Assembly (NCBI GenBank): GCA_035556135.1
Contig: DATMFO010000004.1
Span: 1 to 64,000 of the forward strand
Reading direction: 5' to 3'
Origin: ZC4RG30 sp035556135
Lineage (GTDB): Bacteria > Pseudomonadota > Gammaproteobacteria > Steroidobacterales > Steroidobacteraceae
Length of the DNA stretch: 64,000 nt
The stretch's first letter is position 1. Every line of letters starts with the position of its first letter. Below, one piece after another: positions 9,235-17,882 of the stretch. Under the pieces are notes generated by a model. The model did no database searches. It saw nothing but the letters and a program-made list of their open reading frames with translations, and was not told the DNA's origin. The translations under genes were made by a program, and so were the position numbers.

Positions 9235-10115
9235 GAATGCTCGCGCGACTGCTGCCCCTGGCGCTGCTGCTGGTGGCACCCCATGCACTGGCCCAGAAGC
9301 TGGTGCATTCCGAACGCTCGCTGTACCGCGAGGTGCTGGTGTACGAGGATTCGGACGAGCGCTGCATGTGCTTCACGCGCATGTGCCGCATCGGGCGGCA
9401 GTCCTGCCTCAACCTGAAGCGGCCGCGTGAATTCGCGCTCAACTACACCCACATGGTGATGGGTGGGCTGCTGTTCACCACCAATACCGCGCCGAAGAGC
9501 GTCCTGGTCGTGGGCCTGGGCGGTGGCACGATTCCCACCGCGCTGCGCGAAGTGCTGCCCGAAGCCACCATCGACGCCGTGGAGATCGACCCGGCCGTGA
9601 CGAAGGTGGCGCGGCGCTATTTCGGCTTCAAGGATGACAACAAGCTGAAGGTGCACGAGATGGACGGCCGCGTGTACGTGAAGCGCGCCATCCGCGAGGG
9701 CCGCAAGTACGACGCCATCCTGCTCGATGCCTTCGACCATGAATACATTCCCGAGCACCTGCTCACGCGCGAGTTCCTCGAGGAAGTGAAGTCGCTGCTG
9801 TCGCCGGGGGGTGTGCTGGTGGGCAACACCTTCTCGTCCAGCCGCCTCTACAACCACGAGTCAACCACCTATGCGGCGGTGTTCAACACCTTCTACAACC
9901 TGAAGGCGGCCAACCGCGTGATCGTGGCGCGTCCCGCCGGCCTGCCCACGCCGCAGCAGATGGCCGCGCGCGCGCAGGACTTCGAGCTGGCGCTGCGTGG
10001 TTATGGCGTGGACGTGAAGAAGGTGCTCACCATGTTCAGCACCGAACCGGACTGGGACCGCAGCGCCCGCGTGCTCACGGACCAGTATTCGCCGGCCAAC
10101 CTGCTGAACAACTGA
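9231..10115 (+). CDS. Exported spermidine-synthase-like / class I methyltransferase-fold protein
   Basis: A 294-aa protein beginning with a clear signal peptide (MRMLARLLPLALLLVAPHALAQ) and then a spermidine-synthase fold. The glycine-rich nucleotide site is VLVVGLGGGTIP, followed by the acidic DAVEIDPAV and LLDAFDHEYIP motifs. A cysteine-rich insert (CMCFTRMCRIGRQSC, residues ~45-59) precedes the core. The signal peptide would put a decarboxy-AdoMet/AdoMet-type fold in the periplasm, which is odd because the cofactor is cytosolic. Coupling to the preceding membrane half suggests they form one complex. Confidence 0.8.
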   Translation: MRMLARLLPLALLLVAPHALAQKLVHSERSLYREVLVYEDSDERCMCFTRMCRIGRQSCLNLKRPREFALNYTHMVMGGLLFTTNTAPKSVLVVGLGGGTIPTALREVLPEATIDAVEIDPAVTKVARRYFGFKDDNKLKVHEMDGRVYVKRAIREGRKYDAILLDAFDHEYIPEHLLTREFLEEVKSLLSPGGVLVGNTFSSSRLYNHESTTYAAVFNTFYNLKAANRVIVARPAGLPTPQQMAARAQDFELALRGYGVDVKKVLTMFSTEPDWDRSARVLTDQYSPANLLNN

Positions 10116-10150
10116 AGCTCATCGCGGCCAGTGCTGCCGAAGGGGGCGTC

Positions 10151-10984
10151 ATGAAACCGAAGCGCCTGTACCGTCTCGCGCCCCTGCTGGCCGCGCTGCT
10201 GGCCTTCCCGGCGGCGGGCTGCGCTGCAGAGGCACCCGTCCGCCCGGCAGCAGACGTGCCCTTGCCGCGAACGGACGAGAACTCGCGGCAGGCCCACCAG
10301 GACCTGCTGGCCAAGCGCGGCAAGGGGCGCATCGACCTTTATTTCGTGGGCGATTCCATCACGCGGCGCTGGGGCGCGGCCGAGCCGCGCTATCGCCCGC
10401 TGCTCGAACACTGGCAGAAGAGTTTCCACGGCTGGAACGCGGCCGACTTCGCCTGGGGTGGCGACACCACCGGCAACATCCTCTGGCGCCTCGACAACGG
10501 CGAGCTGGATGGCGTGAATCCGCGCGTGATCGTGGTGATGGCGGGCACCAACAACCTGGCGCGCCCGGTGGTGGATGGCGAAGCGCTGGCCGCCGACATC
10601 GCGCGCGGCATCGAGGCCATCCTGCACCGCTGCCAGGCGCTGGCGCCGCAGGCGCGCATCGTGCTGATGGGCATCACGCCGCGCGGTGACGTGCCCGAAT
10701 ACCAGCCGGTGATTGACCGCGTGAATGCGCGCCTCGCGCGCATCGCGGATGGACAGCGCGTGCGCTTCGTGGACCTCAAGGGCCGCATGACCGATCCATC
10801 CGGCAAGCTGCTGCCGGGCATGACCGATCCGGACCAGCTGCACCTGGCCCTGCCGGCGTATGAAGCCTGGGCCGCTGCGCTGCGCCCCATCCTGCTCGAA
10901 TGGCTGGGCCCGCCCGCCGCAGTGGACCAGGCGCCCCCGCCCACCGGCGATCCCTCGGCCATGCGCGCCGCCGCAGGCGGTTGA
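10151..10984 (+). CDS. SGNH/GDSL-family esterase, lipoprotein
   Basis: Predicted lipid-anchored periplasmic esterase or acetylhydrolase of 277 aa. A lipobox is visible at the end of the signal peptide (FPAAGC, Cys ~25). The SGNH blocks follow: nucleophile serine in FVGDSITRRWG, block II glycine in FAWGGDTTGN, asparagine in MAGTNNLARP and the Asp/His pair in DQLHL near residue 235. Similar to the PAF-acetylhydrolase-like subgroup. It follows the methyltransferase-like gene by 35 bp and its stop abuts the stop of the convergent phosphatase gene. Confidence 0.85.
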   Translation: MKPKRLYRLAPLLAALLAFPAAGCAAEAPVRPAADVPLPRTDENSRQAHQDLLAKRGKGRIDLYFVGDSITRRWGAAEPRYRPLLEHWQKSFHGWNAADFAWGGDTTGNILWRLDNGELDGVNPRVIVVMAGTNNLARPVVDGEALAADIARGIEAILHRCQALAPQARIVLMGITPRGDVPEYQPVIDRVNARLARIADGQRVRFVDLKGRMTDPSGKLLPGMTDPDQLHLALPAYEAWAAALRPILLEWLGPPAAVDQAPPPTGDPSAMRAAAGG

Positions 10985-11755
10985 TCAGCGCCAGAGTTCG
11001 GCGCGCAGTGTCTCGTGCAGCAGGCCGTTGCTGGCCAGCACGGTGGTGGTGTCCAGCCCCACGGGGCGGCCCGCGAAGTCGGTGAACCGGCCACCGGCCT
11101 CGATGACGATCACCGACAGCGCTGCCACGTCGAGCACGTTCACGTCGGATTCGACCACGATGTCCAGCGCGCCGCGCGCCAGCAGGTGGTAGTGCACGAA
11201 ATCCCCATAGCCGCGGCTGCGGTTCACCTTCTGCAGCAGCGCGCCGTAGTTGCCCCACTGCGGACCCGCCGCCAGCGTCTTCAGGTTGCCGCCGGAGATG
11301 ATGCCTTCATCCAGGCGGCTGGTGCCGCTGACGCGGATGCGCTCGCCATTGAGGAAGGCGCCGCGGCCGCGTTCAGCCCAGGCCAGCTCGCCGTACACGC
11401 AGGCCGAAGACACGCCCAGCACCAGCTCGCCCCGGCGCAGCAATGCGATCTGCGTGGAGAAGAAAGGCGTATCGCGCACGAATGACTTGGTGCCGTCGAG
11501 CGGATCCACCAGCCAGATGTTTTCGGCGTCGGGGCGGGTGCGTCCGCCCTCCTCCCCGTAGAAGCCGTAATCCGGGAAGTGTTTCAGCAGCACTTCGTGG
11601 ATCACCTGCTCGGCGCGGCGGTCGGCCTCGGTGACCGGGGAGCGGTCGGACTTCAGCTCCACCGCCACGTTGGCGCGGTACAGCGGCGCGATGACGGCGT
11701 CGGCGGCGCGCGCCGCCTCCAGCGCGGCCCTCAGTTCGCGTGACTGCATGCTCAT
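10985..11755 (-). CDS. Inositol-monophosphatase-family phosphatase, HisN-like
   Basis: Mg-dependent, lithium-sensitive-type phosphatase of 256 aa. The metal-binding motifs are GEEGG (residues ~67), WLVDPLDGTKSF (~82) and, near the C-terminus, DVAALSVIVIEAGG in place of the usual WDxxAG motif. Closest in pattern to histidinol-phosphate phosphatase HisN, but SuhB/CysQ-type activity cannot be excluded, and no his genes are nearby. It ends base-to-base with the convergent GDSL gene, leaving no intergenic room for a separate terminator. ampD lies upstream on the same strand. Confidence 0.8.
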   Translation of the reverse strand: MSMQSRELRAALEAARAADAVIAPLYRANVAVELKSDRSPVTEADRRAEQVIHEVLLKHFPDYGFYGEEGGRTRPDAENIWLVDPLDGTKSFVRDTPFFSTQIALLRRGELVLGVSSACVYGELAWAERGRGAFLNGERIRVSGTSRLDEGIISGGNLKTLAAGPQWGNYGALLQKVNRSRGYGDFVHYHLLARGALDIVVESDVNVLDVAALSVIVIEAGGRFTDFAGRPVGLDTTTVLASNGLLHETLRAELWR

Positions 11756-11778
11756 TCCTGTGAGTGTTCCGTGTGTGC

Positions 11779-12333
11779 TCAGGACAGCCGGGCGCGCAAC
11801 GCGGCCCAGTCGAAGGCCTCACCCGGATCGGTCTTGCGGCCCGGTGCGATGTCGCTGTGGCCAGCGATGCGGGAGCGGTCGAGCCCGGGATAAGCCGCGA
11901 GCAGCGCGCGGATGGCGGCAGCGGCGCTGCTGTACTGGGCAGTGGCGTAGGGTGTGTTGTCGTCGCCCTCCAGCTCGATGCCGATGGAGAAATCATTGCA
12001 GGTTTCCCGCCCCTGGTAAGAGGAGGCTCCGGCGTGCCAGGCACGCTGGTGGAACGGCACAAACTGCACCAGCTCGCCATCGCGCCTCACCAGCAGGTGC
12101 GCCGACACGCGCATGCCAGCGAGGGTGGCGAAGTAGGGATGTGCCCCAGGCGGCAGGCTGCCGGTGAACAGCTTCTCGATCCATGGGCCGCCGAACTCCC
12201 CCGGGGGCAGGCTGATGCCATGAATCACCAGCAGCTCGGGCACGACGCCGGCCGGCCGGGCATCACGATGCGGGCAAAGCACCTGGCGCACGCCCTCCAG
12301 CAGTCCCGTTGCCACATGTACCCGCAGGTCCAC
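11779..12333 (-). CDS. ampD: 1,6-anhydro-N-acetylmuramyl-L-alanine amidase AmpD
   Basis: Cytosolic zinc amidase of peptidoglycan recycling. It removes the stem peptide from anhydro-muropeptides, which in many Gammaproteobacteria keeps AmpR-controlled beta-lactamase silent. The 184-aa length matches. Zinc ligands are readable as the His in LLVIHGIS, the His in GHSDIAPGR and the Asp in KTDPG; the catalytic Glu lies in IGIELEG. Translation starts at GTG (12333), preceded by AGGAGG at ideal spacing. No ampR or ampE is in the window. Confidence 0.94.
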   Translation of the reverse strand: MDLRVHVATGLLEGVRQVLCPHRDARPAGVVPELLVIHGISLPPGEFGGPWIEKLFTGSLPPGAHPYFATLAGMRVSAHLLVRRDGELVQFVPFHQRAWHAGASSYQGRETCNDFSIGIELEGDDNTPYATAQYSSAAAAIRALLAAYPGLDRSRIAGHSDIAPGRKTDPGEAFDWAALRARLS

Positions 12334-12428
12334 CGCGCCTCCTGAACTTGCCGCCCGCCATCCGGCGGTGCTACACCTGCGCCGGGCAGATCGGACATAC
12401 CAACAACTAATTCGAACGGGAGAGGATT

Positions 12429-13130
12429 ATGCCTATCACGAAACGTCTGGGCGCCGAGTTTCTCGGCACCTTCTGGCTGGTACTGGGTGGCTGCGGCAGT
12501 GCCGTGATCGCTGCGGCGTGGCCGGGACTGGGCATCGGCTTTGCGGGCGTGGCGCTGGCCTTCGGCCTCACCGTGCTCACCGCCGCCTATGCCTTCGCGC
12601 ACATCTCCGGCGCGCATTTCAATCCGGCGGTATCGCTGGGACTGGCGGTTGCCGGGCGCTTCGCGTGGAAGGACCTCGCGCCCTACGTGGTGGCGCAGGT
12701 GCTGGGCGGCATCGCTGCCGCCCTGCTGCTGCAGTACGTGGCCAGCGGTGCGCCTGGCTTCAGCCTCGCAGATGGCCTGGCCTCCAATGGCTACGGCGAT
12801 CACTCGCCGGGCGGCTATTCCCTGCAGTCGGCAATGGTGACCGAGGTGGTCCTCACGGCCTTTTTCCTGCTGGTCATCCTCGGCTCCACCTCGGCGCGCG
12901 CTCCGGCGGGATTCGCACCGCTGGCCATCGGCCTCACCCTCACGCTGATCCATCTCATCAGCATTCCCGTCACCAACACCTCGGTGAACCCGGCGCGCAG
13001 CACCGGCCCCGCATTGCTGGTGGGCGACTGGGCACTGGCACAGCTCTGGCTGTTCTGGGTAGCCCCGCTGGCTGGCGCTGCGCTGGGTGGGGTGGTGCAT
13101 CGCTGGCTGGGCCGCGACGCAACTGCCTGA
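12429..13130 (+). CDS. aqpZ: Aquaporin Z-type water channel
   Basis: Inner-membrane water channel of 233 aa with six membrane spans and two half-helices carrying the NPA motifs HFNPAVS (residue ~63) and SVNPARS (~185). The selectivity filter appears aquaporin-type: His in LIHLIS and Arg after the second NPA, rather than the glycerol-facilitator pattern. A good Shine-Dalgarno (GGGAGAGG) precedes the ATG. The gene stands alone, divergent from ampD, and ends in a stem-loop. Confidence 0.94.
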   Translation: MPITKRLGAEFLGTFWLVLGGCGSAVIAAAWPGLGIGFAGVALAFGLTVLTAAYAFAHISGAHFNPAVSLGLAVAGRFAWKDLAPYVVAQVLGGIAAALLLQYVASGAPGFSLADGLASNGYGDHSPGGYSLQSAMVTEVVLTAFFLLVILGSTSARAPAGFAPLAIGLTLTLIHLISIPVTNTSVNPARSTGPALLVGDWALAQLWLFWVAPLAGAALGGVVHRWLGRDATA

Positions 13131-13139
13131 GCGCAGCGG

Positions 13140-13164
13140 GCCGGCGTTGTAAGGGAACGCCGGC
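13140..13164 (+). terminator. Stem-loop after aqpZ
   Basis: A perfect 9-bp inverted repeat (GCCGGCGTT / AACGCCGGC, 7-nt loop) begins 10 bp after the aqpZ stop. There is no T-run, so it may stabilise the 3' end or aid Rho-type termination rather than act as a classical intrinsic terminator. Confidence 0.45.
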
Positions 13165-13208
13165 TCCGCCGACTGCAGGGCTGTCCTGTACACCGAGGCA
13201 TTTGAGCC

Positions 13209-14219
13209 ATGGATCGCCTGCGCGCCCTTTCCGTTGTGCTGGCAACGCTGTCACTGCTGGCGGTGGGCCCGCCACCCGCCAGCAGCGCCGAGTCCTCGCG
13301 CGAAGACGTCGAACTGGACGAGGTGCTGATCACGGGCGAGCGTCCGGGGCCGGCGATGTGGAAGGTCACAAAGGGCGACCACACACTGTGGATCATGGGC
13401 ACGCTTTCGCCCATGCCGGCAAAGATGAGCTGGCGGCAGAAGCGCGCCGAAGATGTCATCCAGGCTTCAGGCGAGATCCTCGCCGCCTCGACCAGTGACT
13501 GGGACATGGACCTCGGCTTCCGCGAGGCCGTCGGCATGATCCGCACGCTGCTGAAGCTGCGCCACAACGCCGATGGCTCCACGCTGCGTGAGGTGCTGCC
13601 GGATGACGTGTACGAGCGCTGGCATGCCGCGCATCGCCGCTGGTTCGGCGAGAAGCCCAGTCCGAAGGAGCGCGCGCGGCCGCTGTATGCGGCGCTTCTG
13701 CTGTACAGCCGCTCGCTGAAGAAATCCGGCCTCACCGAGGAGCCGCTGGTCTGGGAACGCGCCGAGAAACTGGCAAAGCAGCACAAGGTGAAGATCCGCC
13801 AGCGCCGCTTCAGGGTGAAGGTCGAGGACCCGAAAGGCATGTTCGCGGAGCTCGCCAACCTGCCACGGGACCAGGAAGTGGCCTGCCTGGTGGAGGTGAT
13901 GGACTTCATCGACCGGGAAGTGCCGCAGATGAAGCGGCGCGCCGAGGCCTGGGCACTGGGCGACCTGGCCGCCCTGCGTGCGCTGCCACCCGCCGCCCTG
14001 GAACCGCAGTGCGTCGGCCTGGGCGAGGGCACGCGCATCGACCAGCTCGACAAGGCCGAAGAAGCGCTCTTCGCCAAGGACTGGGCCGGCATCGTGGACT
14101 GGATGCTGCTCACCCACGAGACCAGCTTCACCACCTTCCCGGTCAGCAAGCTGTTCGCGGAGGATGGCGTGCTGGCGCAGCTGCGCGCGAAGGGCTACAC
14201 GGTCGAGGAACCGATGTAG
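13209..14219 (+). CDS. TraB/GumN-family exported protein
   Basis: A 336-aa protein with a signal peptide (VVLATLSLLAVGPPPASS) and a TraB/GumN-type domain starting at AMWKVTKGDHTLWIMGTLSPMP, where the conserved GTLS/GT-H-type motif of the family sits. The Tiki/TraB superfamily contains metal-dependent proteases, but bacterial GumN-like members are uncharacterised. The later conserved WxxGD element reads as EAWALGDLAAL. Likely periplasmic. It is transcribed alone between aqpZ and the convergent PQQ dehydrogenase gene. Confidence 0.75.
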   Translation: MDRLRALSVVLATLSLLAVGPPPASSAESSREDVELDEVLITGERPGPAMWKVTKGDHTLWIMGTLSPMPAKMSWRQKRAEDVIQASGEILAASTSDWDMDLGFREAVGMIRTLLKLRHNADGSTLREVLPDDVYERWHAAHRRWFGEKPSPKERARPLYAALLLYSRSLKKSGLTEEPLVWERAEKLAKQHKVKIRQRRFRVKVEDPKGMFAELANLPRDQEVACLVEVMDFIDREVPQMKRRAEAWALGDLAALRALPPAALEPQCVGLGEGTRIDQLDKAEEALFAKDWAGIVDWMLLTHETSFTTFPVSKLFAEDGVLAQLRAKGYTVEEPM

Positions 14220-14243
14220 CCGGTTGCGGGGCCCACTGGCCGA

Positions 14244-16466
14244 CTAGAGATGCCCGCCCGAAGTCGCAGGCGCGGATGCCTGCGGAAGTGCATCGCGCTG
14301 CTGCGCCTCCCAGGCCTGGCGCGCCACGTTGATGATGTGGGCGCGGATCTGTTCGGCCTCGGCCTCGCTGAGCAGGTCGTCGAAGGCAGGCATGCCGCGC
14401 TTGCGCAGCGCGCCGCCCCTCACCACCCCGGCAAAGGCCGTGGCCTCGCGAACCAGCGGCGAGCGGCGCAGGTCGGGCACGGGGGCGCGATCCACATTGG
14501 CGTGGCAGCTGCCGCAGTAGGCACCGTAGAGTGCCGCGCCGGCCGCAATCTCGGCGGCCCTGGCCGTCTGTGGCGGCGGTTCCGGCAGCGGCCCTACAGG
14601 CGGCAGCTCCGGCGGAATGGGCGTGGTGCCACCGTCGAGGCGGAAGACCAGGATGCGGTTGTCATTGCCGCGCCGTGACGCCACCTTGTCGGGCGTCCAC
14701 ATGTTCCAGCCGCCGCCGCCCGTTCCGGCGAGCACGGCAATGTATTGCACACCGTCGACGGTGTAGCTCATCGGCGCGGCCACCAGCGAAGTGCCGGTGT
14801 CGATCTCCTTCAGTATCCGGCCCGTGGTGTCGTCGAAGAAACGCAGGTAGCCGTCGATGCTTCCCTGGACGACCAGTCCACCGGCCGTGGACAGCACACC
14901 GCCATGGTCGTTGAAGGAGGGATACCTGTGCTCCCACACCACCTTGCGCGCGACTGGATCCCAGGCCTTCAGGGATGCGTGTACTTCGAGGCTGGGCACG
15001 GTCCTGAGATACGCCGGATCGGCCAGCGACTTGAAGATGGGCGGCAGTGCCTCGGCCGCGATGGGACCGGTGATGAAGCTTGCCTGGAATCCACCGGCCA
15101 TCTGCCCTGGCGCACGCGGCCGCGCCTCGGTGGAGGCCAGCATCATGCCGCTGTGGATGGCGGGGATGTACACCAGGCCGGTGCTGGCGGACAGCGACAT
15201 GGGATTGAAATTGTGGCCACCGGCGCCGGAGGGAAACACGATCACCGGCCTGCCGCGGGTGTAGTCGCTGGCCGGGTTGATCACCGGGCGGCCCGTCGCC
15301 AGGTCCACGGCCGACGCCCAGCTGGCATCCACGAATTTGTCCGCCGCCAGGAGCTCGCCCGAGGCCCGGTCGTGGACGTAGAAGAAGCCGTTCTTGGAGG
15401 CCTGCATCAGCACGTCGCGCGCGACGCCATCCAGTTCGAGCGTGGCCAGCATCAGCTGCGGGGTGGCGTCATAGTCCCAGCGCTCGCCCGGCGTCTGCTG
15501 GTAATGCCAGGCGTATTCGCCAGTGTCGGCCTTGAGCGCCACGATGGAGGCCAGGAAGAGGTTGTCGCCGCCGGCCGGGCTGCGCAGTTCCGGATTCCAC
15601 GGCGCGCCATTGGCAGTGCCGAAGTACACCAGGTTGGTCTTCGCGTCGTAGGCGAAACCGTCCCAGGCGTTGCCGCCGCCGCCCCACTGCCACTCGCGCT
15701 GCGGATCCCAGGTCTTCACGGCCATTTCCAGCGCGGGATTGTCCTGGGGCTTCGAGGGATCGGTGGGCGTGGTGAAGAAGCGCCACGCCATGGCGCCAGT
15801 CTCCAGGTCGTACGCGGTCACGTAGCCGCGGGAGTCGAACTCCGCGCCGCCATTGCCGATCACCACCACCTTGCCGGCCACCTGCGGTGCGCCGGTGATG
15901 GAGTAGGCGCGACCATCCTTGAGGAATGTGTCGGCCTGCCAGAGCACCTTGCCGTCGCGTGCGTCGAGCGCGAACAGGATGCCCTCGAAGGAACCCACGT
16001 AGACCTTGCCGTTCCACACGGCCACGCCGCGGTTCACGATGTCGCAGCAGGAGCCGCGCGCATTGCGCAGGTCGAGCGGCGGCTCGAAGGTCCAGATCTC
16101 CTCGCCGGTGGCGGCATTGAGTGCATAGACGCGGCCTGCCACACCGGACGTGTACATCACGCCGTCGACGACAATGGGCGTGGCCTGCATGCCGCGATTG
16201 GTGCCGGTGCGGTATTCCCAGGCAAAACCCAACCGCCCCACGGTGTCGCGGTTGATGGTTTCCAGCGGCGAGTAGTGGGTCTTGCCCGCATCGCGCCCGG
16301 TGGTGAGCCACTGTCCGGGTTCGGTGGAAATGCCCTGCAGGCGCGCCGCATCGATGCGGCCGCCAGGTTCAGGCCTGGTGACGGCGGATGGCCGGTTGCA
16401 ACCCGACACCAGTGCAGCCGCAATGAAGGCGAGCGCTGTGCCCGCCAGTTGGCGCGTTGAAATCAT
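14244..16466 (-). CDS. PQQ-dependent quinohemoprotein dehydrogenase, lipoprotein
   Basis: Periplasmic alcohol/aldehyde dehydrogenase of about 740 aa: an eight-bladed PQQ propeller fused to a C-terminal cytochrome c domain. The signal peptide ends in a lipobox (AALVSGC). The vicinal disulfide typical of quinoprotein alcohol dehydrogenases is Cys140-Cys141 (GSCCDIV). The catalytic aspartate is Asp331 in WDYDAT, and the +2 residue is also Asp (333), the pattern associated with lanthanide use. One heme motif, CGSCH, lies near residue 650. The ATG at 16466 is chosen because it gives the signal peptide; the frame stays open further upstream, over bioA. No PQQ-synthesis genes are nearby. Confidence 0.88.
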   Translation of the reverse strand: MISTRQLAGTALAFIAAALVSGCNRPSAVTRPEPGGRIDAARLQGISTEPGQWLTTGRDAGKTHYSPLETINRDTVGRLGFAWEYRTGTNRGMQATPIVVDGVMYTSGVAGRVYALNAATGEEIWTFEPPLDLRNARGSCCDIVNRGVAVWNGKVYVGSFEGILFALDARDGKVLWQADTFLKDGRAYSITGAPQVAGKVVVIGNGGAEFDSRGYVTAYDLETGAMAWRFFTTPTDPSKPQDNPALEMAVKTWDPQREWQWGGGGNAWDGFAYDAKTNLVYFGTANGAPWNPELRSPAGGDNLFLASIVALKADTGEYAWHYQQTPGERWDYDATPQLMLATLELDGVARDVLMQASKNGFFYVHDRASGELLAADKFVDASWASAVDLATGRPVINPASDYTRGRPVIVFPSGAGGHNFNPMSLSASTGLVYIPAIHSGMMLASTEARPRAPGQMAGGFQASFITGPIAAEALPPIFKSLADPAYLRTVPSLEVHASLKAWDPVARKVVWEHRYPSFNDHGGVLSTAGGLVVQGSIDGYLRFFDDTTGRILKEIDTGTSLVAAPMSYTVDGVQYIAVLAGTGGGGWNMWTPDKVASRRGNDNRILVFRLDGGTTPIPPELPPVGPLPEPPPQTARAAEIAAGAALYGAYCGSCHANVDRAPVPDLRRSPLVREATAFAGVVRGGALRKRGMPAFDDLLSEAEAEQIRAHIINVARQAWEAQQRDALPQASAPATSGGHL

Positions 16467-16514
16467 CCTCGAACCCCCCGCAGACCCCCTCAAGTGTAGG
16501 ATCATTATGCGCGC

Positions 16515-17882
16515 ATGAACCCGGTTTCGGACAAGCACGCCACGCTGGCGGAGCGCGATCTCGCCTGCCTGTGGCATCCCTGCACGCAGATGAAGGACCA
16601 CGAACGCGAGCTGCCGCTGCTGGCGGTGCGCCGCGGGCGCGGCGCGTGGCTGGAAGGCGTGGACGGCAAGCGTTACCTGGATGCCATCAGCTCCTGGTGG
16701 GTGAACCTGTTCGGGCACGCCAACCCGGTCATCGGCGCGGCGGTGGCCCGACAGCTCACGGAGCTGGAGCATGTGATTTTCGCCGGTTTCACGCATGAGC
16801 CGGCGGTCGAAGTGGCCGAGAAGCTGCTGCGCGTCGCACCGCCGGGCCTCGCGCGCTGCTTCTTCGCCGACAATGGTTCCGCCGCCGTGGAAGTGGCAGT
16901 GAAGATGAGCTTCCACTACTGGCGCAATGCCGGCCAGCCGCGCAAGACACGCTTCATCACGCTGGCCAACAGCTACCACGGCGAGACCCTGGGCGCGCTG
17001 GCCGTGGGCAATGTCGCCCTCTACAAGGACATCTACGCGCCGCTGCTGATGGATGTGATCACCGCCCCCTCGCCTGATGCCTGGGCGCGCGAGGCAGGCG
17101 AATCAGCGCAAGACGTGGCGCGCCGGGCGGCCACGGCCATGCGGGCGCTGCTGGAGCGGCATGCCGATGAAACTGCAGCCGTGATCGTGGAGCCACTGGT
17201 GCAGTGCGCCGGCGGCATGCGCATGTACCACCCGGTGTATCTCACCCTGCTGCGCGAGGCCTGCGACGAGTTCAATGTGCACCTGATCGCCGACGAGATC
17301 GCGGTGGGCTTCGGGCGCACCGGCACGCTGTTCGCCTGCGAGCAGGCCGGCATCACGCCGGATTTCCTCTGCCTGTCGAAGGGGCTCACCGGCGGCTACC
17401 TGCCGCTGTCGGCAGTACTCACCACCGGCAAGGTGTACGAGGCTTTCTACGACGAGTACACGAAACTCAATGCCTTCCTGCACTCGCACAGCTATACCGG
17501 CAATCCGCTGGCCTGCGCCGCAGCGCGCGCCACGCTGGAGATCTTTGCCACCGGGCCCGTGCTGGAGCGCAACCGGGAGCTGGCCGCGCACATGCGGCGT
17601 GCCACCGCCGCGCTGGCGGAGCACCCACACGTGGCGGAGGTGCGGCAGACGGGCATGATCCTCGCCATCGAGATGGTGAAGGACAAGGCCACCCGGGAGC
17701 CCTATGACTTCCGCGAACGCAGGGGCCTGGCGGTGTATCGCCATGCACTCGAACGTGGCGCCCTGCTGCGGCCCATCGGCAATGTCATCTATTTCATGCC
17801 GCCATATGTGGTCACCCCGGAAGACATCGATTTCCTGGCCGATGTGGCGCGCACCGGCATCGAGGCAGCAACATGCGTGTGA
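16515..17882 (+). CDS. bioA: Adenosylmethionine-8-amino-7-oxononanoate aminotransferase
   Basis: PLP enzyme of biotin synthesis that uses AdoMet as amino donor to make 7,8-diaminopelargonate. The 455-aa protein has the BioA N-terminus (CLWHPCTQMKDH), the SSWWVNLFGH substrate loop near residue 55, GETLGALAVG, the IADEIAVGFGRTG aspartate motif and the PLP lysine in CLSKGLTGGYLPL (~295). It is separated from the other bio genes. The start lies 48 bp from the divergent PQQ dehydrogenase start. Its 3' end overlaps rsmE by 10 bp, so they are probably co-translated. Confidence 0.95.
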   Translation: MNPVSDKHATLAERDLACLWHPCTQMKDHERELPLLAVRRGRGAWLEGVDGKRYLDAISSWWVNLFGHANPVIGAAVARQLTELEHVIFAGFTHEPAVEVAEKLLRVAPPGLARCFFADNGSAAVEVAVKMSFHYWRNAGQPRKTRFITLANSYHGETLGALAVGNVALYKDIYAPLLMDVITAPSPDAWAREAGESAQDVARRAATAMRALLERHADETAAVIVEPLVQCAGGMRMYHPVYLTLLREACDEFNVHLIADEIAVGFGRTGTLFACEQAGITPDFLCLSKGLTGGYLPLSAVLTTGKVYEAFYDEYTKLNAFLHSHSYTGNPLACAAARATLEIFATGPVLERNRELAAHMRRATAALAEHPHVAEVRQTGMILAIEMVKDKATREPYDFRERRGLAVYRHALERGALLRPIGNVIYFMPPYVVTPEDIDFLADVARTGIEAATCV

